Source: Arthrobacter alpinus (lineage in GTDB: Bacteria; Actinomycetota; Actinomycetes; Actinomycetales; Micrococcaceae). From it: 64,000 nt of DNA. The position numbers were made by a program, and so were the translations under genes. Positions 36,036 to 43,696 of the stretch are shown piece by piece. The notes beneath the pieces were generated by a model. The model searched no databases and had not been told where the DNA came from. It saw only the letters and a list, made by a program, of their open reading frames with translations. Every line of letters starts with the position of its first letter. Position 1 is the stretch's first letter. Location: the NCBI RefSeq assembly GCF_001294625.1, contig NZ_CP012677.1, positions 496,001 to 560,000 of the forward strand, given 5' to 3'.

Positions 36036-37097
36036 ATGGCCTACTTTCCGGGCACTGTCGCCCCCGGCATCCGGGCCAAGCGTTCCCTCGCCGCGCCCCT
36101 CAAACCGCCACCGAGCCCCCTGGACTGCCCAGCGCTGGCGGCGTGGACCGAGTCCAAGCAGGCGGCACTGAGCTCGGCCATGGATGGCGGATCCTTGGTT
36201 TCCCGTGGGACCGCCTTCTCGCAGTGGTTCAATGCGCGGCTTGGCCAGCTGTTCCCCATGCGTGTGCTGAACCTCTATGGACGCCGCCGGGGGCCGCTGC
36301 TGGCAGCCGGCAACGCCTACCTGATGTTCTTTTCCGTTGGTGCCATGCTGGTGGCCGGCTTCGCCATCTTCGGCCTGCTCGCCGCGGACAACCAGGTGCT
36401 CCGCGACGCCGTGGTCAACCTTGTCGCAGAAAGCACACCGGGGCTGATCGACACCGGTGACGGCGGCCTGGCCACACCCGAGCAGCTGTTGGGCACCAGC
36501 GGTTTCGGCCTGACCTTGGTGATCTCCTTGGCCGCCTTGATTGTGACGGCCATGGGATGGATCAACGGCCTGCGTGAGGGCATCCGCTCGGTGCTGGGCC
36601 TGGCCCGGGATCGCACCAACCCCATTTTGTCCAAGCTGCGCGACGCCGGAACCCTGGTGGTGCTGGCCGTGGCACTGGTGATCACCAGCGTTCTGGGGGT
36701 ACTGAACACGGCCGCCGTAGGCACCATCAGCGACTGGCTGGGCTGGGGCAGTTTCTTGACCGGCTTTGCCGCCCAGGCCGGTTCCCTGATCTTGATGTTC
36801 ATCCTTGACGTGGCCGTGGCCATGGTGATGTTCAGCCTTGCCGCTCGCGTTCTTATGCCGTCCAAGGTTCTGCTGCTGGCAGCAGTCTTCTCCGGTGCAG
36901 GTGCCACCGTTTTGCGCTTCTTCAGCGCATTGCTGCTCAACGGCATCACCAACAATACGCTGCTGGCGCCCTTCGCCGTCATCCTGGGCCTCTTTGTCTG
37001 GTTCTACCTACTCAGCCAGGTGTACCTGATTGCCGCTGCCATAGCGGCCGTGCGGGCCGCGGACCTGCGCACCCGCACATCCCCCTCTCCGAGGTAG
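36036..37097 (+). CDS. YihY/BrkB family inner-membrane protein
   Basis: A 353-residue protein with about six membrane helices after a Pro-rich cytoplasmic N-terminus. The hallmark blocks are RRGPLLAAGNAYLMFFSVGAMLVAGFAIFG and the late LLLNGITNNTLLAPFAVILGLFVWFYLLSQVYLIAAA. YihY proteins (once misnamed RNase BN) have unknown function. The start ATG at 36036 is eight bases after a perfect AAGGAGG; the ATG at 36030 is too close to it. The stop codon lies inside a copy of the CCGAGGTAGACG repeat at 37089-37100, so the last residues come from repeat DNA. Confidence 0.9.
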   Translation: MAYFPGTVAPGIRAKRSLAAPLKPPPSPLDCPALAAWTESKQAALSSAMDGGSLVSRGTAFSQWFNARLGQLFPMRVLNLYGRRRGPLLAAGNAYLMFFSVGAMLVAGFAIFGLLAADNQVLRDAVVNLVAESTPGLIDTGDGGLATPEQLLGTSGFGLTLVISLAALIVTAMGWINGLREGIRSVLGLARDRTNPILSKLRDAGTLVVLAVALVITSVLGVLNTAAVGTISDWLGWGSFLTGFAAQAGSLILMFILDVAVAMVMFSLAARVLMPSKVLLLAAVFSGAGATVLRFFSALLLNGITNNTLLAPFAVILGLFVWFYLLSQVYLIAAAIAAVRAADLRTRTSPSPR

Positions 37098-37172
37098 ACG
37101 CACCTGTACCTCCCCCCACGCCGAGGTAGACGGAAGCGTGCGATACATCAGAATCGCTCCGTCGACCTCGGC
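37089..37172. repeat. Second cluster of the GCCGAGGTAGACG intergenic repeat
   Basis: Three copies are present: CCGAGGTAGACG at 37089-37100 (overlapping the YihY stop codon), GCCGAGGTAGACGG at 37120-37133, and its reverse complement with one mismatch at 37159-37172. The last two form an inverted pair around a 25-base spacer, much like the pair at 23238-23290. The spacers differ, so the conserved part is the arm. Confidence 0.8.
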
Positions 37173-37202
37173 ACGGATCCGTCGGTTTCGGCGTCGGGGG
37201 TG

Positions 37203-38229
37203 TCATTGGTTCATGGCGGCTTTGATGCGCGACTTGAAGGCGGGCTCGTTGAAGAGGTCCTTCCATTCGAGTCGTAACACCGTCCAGCCAGCCTCGATCA
37301 GGTCCGACTCGCGTTTTACGCTCACGGTAGATCGCCTCATCTGTGGGCCTGTGGTCGGAGTATTTGCCCTTCCCGTCAAATTCAAGAATGAGGCGGCGCT
37401 GCGGCCAGGCGAAGTCCGTCCGTTAGCGGCCAAGCCGGGTCGAGATCCATAACTGTAGCTCCGACATTTCAATGAGGAGTTCGCGCATCAGGTCCCGTGC
37501 CAGTGTCTCGCCGGGAGATTCCGAGCGGCCGTTGGCGTTGCGCAGCACCTTGCGGAGCGTCCGGATCCCGCGGTGGGTCCGCAACTTCTCCGCCTCCGCT
37601 AGGAGCTTGCTCAAGGAGGCTCCGAGCCGCAGCGCATGGTCGGTCAAGATTAGGGCTTGCCGGTAGTGCATTGTTAGGCAGCAGTCGATGACGGTCCGTT
37701 CCAAGGTGGTCACGCGGACTCGGTCGATCGTCATGGTCTCCTCCGGGCCAAGCGCCCGGCTGTGGACGCGGGTGTACTTGCCGAAACCAATGCTGGATGG
37801 CTTGCCGGCCTGGGTGAGATGGATGAAATCGTCGGCTTGCCACAGATAAAGCCCGTGGAGCCTGGCCGCCGAAACATGGCTGTCGACGAAGCCGGCCCGG
37901 AAGGTGGTTAGAGTCGCGAAATGATGAATCAGGATACTGTTGCGCAGGCGGCTCACGGCGGTTTGTTTGGCCCAAAACGAACCGCGGATTTAACAGCCGT
38001 GGCGCAGGCGGACCAGTACGCCGGTGGCGAGCAGGCGGCGAATCGACCGCGAGCCGAACCCCGCTTCACAGAGTTGAGCAGTCCGCCACACAACCCGCTT
38101 TGCCGTGAAGGCAGCCGTGAAGCGTGCGGTCGTCGCCACATTAGCGGACGAGCTGGCTCCCGTGTCCGCAACTCCACCGCCCGTGGTGGCTGCGCCGTCG
38201 TGCTTTAAAAAGGAAGATTGAGGTGTCAT
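37203..38229 (-). pseudogene. Degraded AbiEi-antitoxin-like / DUF559 endonuclease-domain protein
   Basis: Conceptual translation from the ATG at 38229 gives an N-terminal helix-turn-helix-like segment (CEAGFGSRSIRRLLATGVLVRLRHGC) and then an in-frame TAA at 37990-37992. The same frame continues with IRGSFWAKQTAVSRLRNSILIHHFATLT and a middle domain containing RVRVTTLERTVIDCCLTMH, to a second in-frame TAA at 37423-37425. Both stops stand where a Tyr codon would be one base away (HGCY, GRYR). After the second stop the frame continues as RTDFAWPQRRLILEFDGKGKYSDHRP, the DUF559/Vsr-like nuclease core. An extra base in the A-run at 37314-37317 then shifts into the frame of KRESDLIEAGWTVLRLEWKDLF. 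With two nonsense codons and one frameshift it cannot make an intact protein. Intact homologues of this architecture are common in Arthrobacter. Confidence 0.85.
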
Positions 38230-38311
38230 CTTTCAAGGATGGCGTCAAAAGGGCCACCAAAACCGGCCAATTTCCAATCTGTGGATAACCCCGTTTCGCT
38301 GAGGTCGACGC

Positions 38312-38342
38312 AAAAACGCCGCCCCCAAAATTGGGGGCGGCG
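38312..38342 (-). terminator. Intrinsic terminator of the sdhCDAB operon
   Basis: Twelve-base arms 38317-38328 and 38331-38342 (CGCCGCCCCCAA and its complement) are followed on the minus strand by five Us (As at 38312-38316). The stem lies 22 bases after the sdhB stop. This is a standard Rho-independent terminator. Confidence 0.93.
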
Positions 38343-38363
38343 CCTTCGCTTGAAGGGCAGGTG

Positions 38364-39161
38364 CTAGAGCTGGCGGGACAAAATAGCCTGCTTGACCTCG
38401 GCGATTGCCTGCGTGATCTGAATGCCGCGCGGGCATGCTTCGGTGCAGTTGAAGGTGGTGCGGCAACGCCACACACCTTCCTTGTCGTTGAGGATTTCCA
38501 GGCGCATGTCGCCGGCATCATCGCGTGAATCGAAGATGAAGCGGTGTGCGTTGACGATCGCCGCCGGGCCAAAGTACTGGCCGTCGGTCCAGAACACTGG
38601 GCAAGAGGACGTGCACGCGGCGCACAGGATGCACTTGGTGGTGTCGTCGAAACGCTCACGCTGCTCGGCGGACTGGAGGCGTTCCTTGGCGGGCTCGTGG
38701 CCGCGGTTGACCAGGAACGGCATGACCTCGCGGAAGGATTGGAAGAACGGTTCCATGTCCACGATGAGGTCCTTCTCCACCGGCAAACCCTTGATGGGCT
38801 CAACCGTGATGGGCTTGGTGGTATCCAAGTCCTTCAGGAGCGTCTTGCAGGCCAGCCGGTTGCGGCCGTTGATGCGCATGGCATCGGAACCACACACGCC
38901 GTGGGCGCAGGAACGGCGGAAGGTCAATGAACCGTCCTGCTCCCACTTGACCTTGTGGAGGGCGTCCAACACGCGGTCCGTGCCGTACATGGTCATGGTG
39001 AAGTCTTCCCACGTCGACTCGGAGGAGACCTCCGGGTTGTAGCGGCGCACACGTAAGGTGACATCGAAAGTGGGGATTTCACCGCCGCCACCGAGGTGGG
39101 CGGGCAACTCAATCTTGGAAGCCGGCTCTGGAGCGGTTTCAGCGGTTTCTACGGTGCTCAT
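38364..39161 (-). CDS. sdhB: Succinate dehydrogenase iron-sulfur subunit
   Basis: A 265-residue subunit of complex II that passes electrons from SdhA to quinone. The [2Fe-2S] site is Cys85, Cys90 and Cys105 with Asp93 in the third position (CAHGVCGSD), as in E. coli. The [4Fe-4S] and [3Fe-4S] sites are CILCAACTSSC at 177-187 and CRTTFNCTEAC at 233-243. It is the last gene of sdhCDAB and its start overlaps the sdhA stop by one base. It is peripheral on the cytoplasmic face of the membrane. Confidence 0.97.
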   Translation of the reverse strand: MSTVETAETAPEPASKIELPAHLGGGGEIPTFDVTLRVRRYNPEVSSESTWEDFTMTMYGTDRVLDALHKVKWEQDGSLTFRRSCAHGVCGSDAMRINGRNRLACKTLLKDLDTTKPITVEPIKGLPVEKDLIVDMEPFFQSFREVMPFLVNRGHEPAKERLQSAEQRERFDDTTKCILCAACTSSCPVFWTDGQYFGPAAIVNAHRFIFDSRDDAGDMRLEILNDKEGVWRCRTTFNCTEACPRGIQITQAIAEVKQAILSRQL

Positions 39162-40960
39162 TAGTACTTCCTCACCATCGGCTGGTAGCGCGTGATAACG
39201 ACGGGCTTGGTCTCCAGACGGATACCGGCGATGGACTCCGCGGAGCTTTCCACCGTGACATTCGAATCCAGGTATGCCATGGAGTGCTTCATGAAATTCT
39301 CATCGTCCCGGTCCGGGAAGTCCTCGCGGTAGTGTCCGCCACGGGACTCCTGGCGGTGCAGGGCCGCCACGGTCATGACCTTGGCCAGTTCCAGCAAGAA
39401 GCCCAGCTCAACGGCCTCGAGCAAGTCAAGGTTGAAGCGCTTGCCCTTGTCCTGGACGGTGATGCGGGAGTAGCGCTCCTCGAAGGAGGCGATATCGGCT
39501 AACACCTTGTCGATGGACTCGGCCGTACGGAAAACCTGCATGTTCGCGTCCATGGTGTCCTGCAGGTCCTTGCGGATCACAGCAACCTTCTCGCCGCCGT
39601 CGGAGTTGCGTACGTGATCCAACAACGCAACGGTGCCAGCTTCCGGATTCTCCGGCAGGTCAACAAAATCAGCCGTGAGAGCGTATTCGGCAGCGGCCAC
39701 ACCGGCGCGCTTGCCGAACACGTTGATGTCCAGCAGTGAGTTGGTGCCCAAACGGTTGGAACCGTGAACGGAGACACAGGCGACTTCGCCGGCGGCGTAC
39801 AGGCCCGGGACGACTGTGTCGTTGTCCTGGAGGACCTCGGTGGTGATGTTCGTGGGAACACCACCCATGGCGTAGTGGGCCGTGGGGAACACCGGGACGG
39901 GCTCGGTGTACGGCTCGACACCGAGGTAGGTGCGGGCGAACTCGGTGATGTCCGGGAGCTTGGCGTCAATGTGAGCCGGCTCCAGGTGCGTCAAGTCAAG
40001 GAGAACGTAGTCCTTGTTCGGGCCACAACCGCGGCCTTCACGAACCTCGTTGGCCATGGAACGGGCGACAATGTCACGCGGAGCCAAGTCCTTGATGGTG
40101 GGGGCGTAGCGCTCCATGAAGCGCTCACCCTCGGAGTTACGCAGGATTGCACCCTCGCCGCGGGCGGCTTCGGAGAGCAAGATGCCCAAACCGGCCAGGC
40201 CTGTCGGATGGAACTGGAAGAACTCCATGTCTTCGAGCGGGATGCCCTTGCGGAACGCGATGCCCATGCCGTCGCCGGTCAGGGTGTGTGCGTTGGAGGT
40301 CGTCTTGAAGACCTTCCCGGCGCCGCCGGTGGCCAGGATGACGGACTTGGCCTGGAAGATGTGCAGTTCGCCAGTGGCCAGGTCGTAGGAGACCACGCCA
40401 GCTGTCTTCTTCTGCAGGTAGACGGTGCCATCCTCGCGGGTGGCTTCCTCTTCAACCGTCAAAAGATCCAAGACGTAGTACTCGTTGTAGAACTCAACAT
40501 TGTGCTTGACGCAGTTTTGGTACAGAGTCTGCAAAATCATGTGACCTGTACGGTCGGCGGCGTAGCAGGCGCGGCGGACCGGAGCCTTGCCGTGGTCGCG
40601 GGTGTGACCGCCGAAGCGGCGCTGGTCGATGCGGCCCTCGGGCGTGCGGTTGAACGGCAGGCCCATCTTTTCCAGGTCGATCACTGCATCGATGGCCTCT
40701 TTGGCCATGACCTCGGCGGCATCCTGGTCAACCAGGTAGTCCCCGCCCTTGACGGTGTCAAAGGTGTGCCATTCCCAGTTGTCTTCCTCCACGTTGGCCA
40801 GGGCCGCACACATGCCACCCTGGGCCGCTCCCGTGTGCGAGCGGGTGGGGTAGAGCTTGGTCAGGACGGCGGTGTGGGCTCGCTGGCCTGATTCGATGGC
40901 GGCACGCATTCCTGCGCCACCGGCCCCGACGATTACGACGTCGTATTTGTGGACCTGCAT
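39161..40960 (-). CDS. sdhA: Succinate dehydrogenase flavoprotein subunit
   Basis: A 599-residue FAD-binding catalytic subunit oxidising succinate to fumarate. Present are the FAD loop VIVGAGGAGMRAAIESG, the FAD-linked His segment TRSHTGAAQGGM, the active-site region FRKGIPLEDMEFFQFHPTG, the catalytic Arg segment in REGRGCGPN, and HGSNRLGTNSLLDINVFG. The start is the ATG at 40960 behind GAGAAAGAG; the upstream ATG at 40981 is part of the leader. There is an 85-base gap after sdhD. It acts at the cytoplasmic face of the membrane and is anchored by SdhC and SdhD. Confidence 0.98.
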   Translation of the reverse strand: MQVHKYDVVIVGAGGAGMRAAIESGQRAHTAVLTKLYPTRSHTGAAQGGMCAALANVEEDNWEWHTFDTVKGGDYLVDQDAAEVMAKEAIDAVIDLEKMGLPFNRTPEGRIDQRRFGGHTRDHGKAPVRRACYAADRTGHMILQTLYQNCVKHNVEFYNEYYVLDLLTVEEEATREDGTVYLQKKTAGVVSYDLATGELHIFQAKSVILATGGAGKVFKTTSNAHTLTGDGMGIAFRKGIPLEDMEFFQFHPTGLAGLGILLSEAARGEGAILRNSEGERFMERYAPTIKDLAPRDIVARSMANEVREGRGCGPNKDYVLLDLTHLEPAHIDAKLPDITEFARTYLGVEPYTEPVPVFPTAHYAMGGVPTNITTEVLQDNDTVVPGLYAAGEVACVSVHGSNRLGTNSLLDINVFGKRAGVAAAEYALTADFVDLPENPEAGTVALLDHVRNSDGGEKVAVIRKDLQDTMDANMQVFRTAESIDKVLADIASFEERYSRITVQDKGKRFNLDLLEAVELGFLLELAKVMTVAALHRQESRGGHYREDFPDRDDENFMKHSMAYLDSNVTVESSAESIAGIRLETKPVVITRYQPMVRKY

Positions 40961-41045
40961 ACTGGATGCTCTTTCTCTCATTTACTGCACTAAAACATCT
41001 TTTGTCACTGCTGCGCCCTGAAACCAAGGCGGCGTCCGCGAAAAG

Positions 41046-41513
41046 TTACGGAACGGTGCAGAAGGACGGAAGGTCGGTGACTGCACCGGCCGGGCACGGA
41101 TCAAAGGTGAAGATGACCAAGGTGCCCAGCACGATGATCACGGCGGAGGCAACGAACAGGACCGTCTTCAAGGTCATACGGGTGCCGGAGCGCTCCGCAT
41201 AGTCGTTGATGATGGTTCGCACACCGTTGGTGCCGTGCAACATAGCCAGCCACAGCATGGCCAGGTCCCACATCTGCCAGAACGGGTTTGACCACTTGCC
41301 GGCCACGAAGCCAAAGTCGATGGCGTGGATGCCTTCGCCAACCATGAGGTTCACAAAGAGGTGGCCGAAGATCAGCACGATCAACACAACACCTGAGAGG
41401 CGCATGAATAGCCAGGCGAGCATCTCAAAGCTGGAACCGGAACCCTTGGAGCGGGTGTATTTGGGCGACACGCCACTGTTGGAACGTGGTGCATCAATAA
41501 TGTTGGAACTCAT
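41046..41513 (-). CDS. sdhD: Succinate dehydrogenase membrane anchor SdhD
   Basis: A 155-residue protein with three membrane helices. The first holds MLAWLFMRLSGVVLIVLIFGHLFVNLMV, where the His may be a haem or quinone ligand, the second lies around MWDLAMLWLAMLHGTNGVRTIINDY, and the third is TVLFVASAVIIVLGTLVIF. The length and the HGTNGVRTIIND block identify the actinobacterial SdhD. It starts immediately after the sdhC stop (adjacent codons), so translation is coupled. Confidence 0.92.
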   Translation of the reverse strand: MSSNIIDAPRSNSGVSPKYTRSKGSGSSFEMLAWLFMRLSGVVLIVLIFGHLFVNLMVGEGIHAIDFGFVAGKWSNPFWQMWDLAMLWLAMLHGTNGVRTIINDYAERSGTRMTLKTVLFVASAVIIVLGTLVIFTFDPCPAGAVTDLPSFCTVP

Positions 41514-41906
41514 TTAGTGCCCCCCGAAGAAATTAGAGAAGACAATGGTGAGGTGACGGATCAGGAACGGGATCATGGTCACGGCCCAAAGCGCCAGAAC
41601 GCCCCACAGCAGTTGACGCTGATATTTGGGGCCCTTCTTCCAGAAGTCAATGGCAATAATGCGCAAACCGTTAAAGGCGTGGAACACGATTGCTGCGACC
41701 AGGCCGGCTTCGCCCAATCCCATGATGGGGTTCTTATACGCCCCAATAACTGCTGTGTACGCTTCCGGAGACACACGCACCAAAGAGGTGTCCAGAACGT
41801 GCACCAACAAGAATACGAAAATCACCACACCGGTAATACGGTGTCCCACCCAGGACCACATGCCTTCACGGCCGCGGTACAGAGTGCCAGCTGGTTTTGT
41901 CGGCAC
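41514..41906 (-). CDS. sdhC: Succinate dehydrogenase cytochrome b556 subunit SdhC
   Basis: A 130-residue three-helix anchor. The family motif GREGMWSWVGHRITGVVIFVFLLVHVLDTSLV includes the Ser/Arg quinone-site segment and a haem-ligand His, and the later FHAFNGLRIIAIDFW is also conserved. The start is GTG at 41906, with AGGAAGG eight bases upstream. It is the first gene of the operon; its promoter region holds an 18-bp palindrome (41987-42004). Confidence 0.93.
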   Translation of the reverse strand: MPTKPAGTLYRGREGMWSWVGHRITGVVIFVFLLVHVLDTSLVRVSPEAYTAVIGAYKNPIMGLGEAGLVAAIVFHAFNGLRIIAIDFWKKGPKYQRQLLWGVLALWAVTMIPFLIRHLTIVFSNFFGGH

Positions 41907-41986
41907 TGAATAAACCTTCCTGCATCACCGTGACGCTGGCGTGGTTCCACGCGGGGAAACGCACACGGCGTGAGCACTCATAACTG

Positions 41987-42022
41987 AAGCCTAAATTTAG
42001 GCTTTGCTAACAGCATATTCAA
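41987..42022 (-). promoter_or_regulatory. sdhCDAB promoter with palindromic operator and iron-box-like sequence
   Basis: On the minus strand TTGAAT (42022-42017) and TAAATT (41999-41994) form a -35/-10 pair with a 17-base spacer, about 90 bases before the sdhC start. A perfect 18-bp palindrome, AAGCCTAAATTTAGGCTT (41987-42004), covers the -10. The plus-strand 19-mer at 41997-42015 matches the DtxR/IdeR consensus TTAGGTTAGGCTAACCTAA at 13 of 19 positions. Which protein binds here is unknown. Confidence 0.55.
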
Positions 42023-42193
42023 CTTAGGCGCTCCTTGCTCTGTGTAATAAATCACAAGACGGGCACAAATGCCTGGTGCCGGTGCTCTGCCGCGGGAATT
42101 TACGGGCACGACGCCGGATGTCCAGCAAGGGCGCGGGGGTGATAGTTCCGCTGAAACAACGCTCTGTTAGCCACATCGATTACGCTGGGGTTG

Positions 42194-43339
42194 ATGAATA
42201 CGCAAAGCTCGACCCTCGCCGGCCAGCCAGGCACAGACCCCTTCGAGAAGTTTTTCGCCGTGATCCCGGCCGGGGGTGTCGGAACCAGGCTCTGGCCCCT
42301 GTCCCGCGCCGCGGCGCCGAAGTTCCTGCATGATCTAACCGGCAGCGGCAGTACCTTGCTACGGGCAACCTATGACCGGCTGGAGCCGCTGAGCGGAAAC
42401 CGCGTCATGCTGGTGACAGGGGAAGCCCACCGCGACGCCGTTTGTATGCAGCTGCCCGAGGTGGCGGACGAGGACCTGGTGCTCGAAACCGAACCCAAGG
42501 ACTCCGCAGCGGCGATCGGCTTGGCCGCGGCCATCTTGTTCCTGCGGGATCCGGAGACCATCATGGGCTCCTTTGCCGCAGATCAGGTCATCAGCCCGGT
42601 GGAAAAATTCCAGGACGCCGTCAAGGAGGCCATCTACACGGCCGCGACAGGCAAGATCGTCACGATCGGCGTTAAGCCTACCCATGCCTCCACTAGTTTC
42701 GGCTACATCCGTACCGGAGCGGCACTGGAGATTGCCGGGGCCCCCAGCGCCCACGCCGTCGTGAAGTTTGTGGAAAAGCCCAGCGAAAAAGTTGCTCACG
42801 AGTACCTTGTCAGCGGCGACTACAACTGGAACGCGGGCATGTTCGTGGCCCCGGTGGAATTGTTGCTCCGCCATCTGAAGGCCAATGAGCCGGCGCTTTA
42901 TGAGGGCCTCATGGAGATCGCCGCGGCCTGGGACACCCCCGACCGCATCGCCGTCAAGAAACGGGTGTGGCCCACCCTGCCTAAGATCGCCATCGACTAC
43001 GCCGTGGCCGAGCCGGCAGCCGACGCCGGCGACGTCGCCGTCATCCCGGCAACGTTCAGCTGGGACGATGTGGGAGACTTTGCCGCGATCGCCCGCCTGA
43101 ACAACGCACGCGAAGTCGACGCCGTCACCGTCATGGGTGAGGGCGCCCGCGTCTTCAGTGAGGACAGCAGCGGCATCGTGGTCAGCGACACCAAACGGGT
43201 CATCGCTTTGATCGGTATTGAGGACGTGGTGGTGGTTGATACCCCCGACGCGCTCCTGGTCACCACCCGCGCGCATTCGCAGTTGGTCAAACGCGCCGTC
43301 GACGGACTGAAGGCCAAGGGCGACACCGACGTCCTGTAG
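42194..43339 (+). CDS. manC: Mannose-1-phosphate guanylyltransferase
   Basis: A 381-residue nucleotidyltransferase making GDP-mannose from GTP and mannose-1-phosphate, a precursor for cell-wall and capsule mannosylation. The signature AVIPAGGVGTRLWPLSRAAAPKFL is intact, with the substrate segments FVEKPSEKVAHEYL, YNWNAGMFVAPVEL and IDYAVAEPA. No phosphomannose isomerase domain is fused. The frame can start at TTG 42191, but the ATG at 42194 is natural; the ribosome binding site is weak. It is divergent from sdhCDAB and followed ten bases later by a tandem repeat array. Confidence 0.94.
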   Translation: MNTQSSTLAGQPGTDPFEKFFAVIPAGGVGTRLWPLSRAAAPKFLHDLTGSGSTLLRATYDRLEPLSGNRVMLVTGEAHRDAVCMQLPEVADEDLVLETEPKDSAAAIGLAAAILFLRDPETIMGSFAADQVISPVEKFQDAVKEAIYTAATGKIVTIGVKPTHASTSFGYIRTGAALEIAGAPSAHAVVKFVEKPSEKVAHEYLVSGDYNWNAGMFVAPVELLLRHLKANEPALYEGLMEIAAAWDTPDRIAVKKRVWPTLPKIAIDYAVAEPAADAGDVAVIPATFSWDDVGDFAAIARLNNAREVDAVTVMGEGARVFSEDSSGIVVSDTKRVIALIGIEDVVVVDTPDALLVTTRAHSQLVKRAVDGLKAKGDTDVL

Positions 43340-43348
43340 TCCCCAGCC

Positions 43349-43591
43349 GCTCCCACTGCTCGCAAGCTCGCAGCGGGTCCCTCGCGGCTGTGGGCCCAAC
43401 AGATCGCTTCCCGTGGCTCGCAAGCTCGCAGCGGGTCCCTCGCGGCTGTGGGCCCAACAGATCGCTTCCCGTGGCTCCCACTGCTCGCAAGCTCGCAGCG
43501 GGTCCCTCGCGGCTGTGGGCCCAACAGATCGCTTCCCGTGGCTCCCACTGCTCGCAAGCTCGCAGCGGGTCCCTCGCGGCTGTGGGCCCAA
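43349..43591. repeat. Four-copy tandem repeat array, unit about 67 bp
   Basis: The segment CGCAAGCTCGCAGCGGGTCC opens each copy, at 43361, 43419, 43486 and 43553. Spacings are 58, 67 and 67 bases; the first unit lacks a 9-base CCCACTGCT-containing piece, and the last copy is truncated near 43591. Copies are otherwise almost identical. Because 67 is not a multiple of three and no stop falls in the unit, open frames run through the array in several registers on both strands. These are artefacts of the repeat. The array lies between manC and the amidohydrolase gene. Confidence 0.93.
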
Positions 43592-43696
43592 CAAACCCTG
43601 TGGGCCAGCACGCGTTTGCCACGCCCTGCCTTGCAGTGAAGTAACGCGGCGCCGCCAATGACGCCACAGCTGAGGTAGGTGGTTAGAGTTTGTGAT

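Noticed and set aside
43349..43661. CRISPR array or repeat-protein gene at the 67-bp repeats
   Set aside because: The copies are contiguous with no unique spacers, there are no cas genes, and the unit length is not a multiple of three, so no repeat protein can be encoded in one frame.
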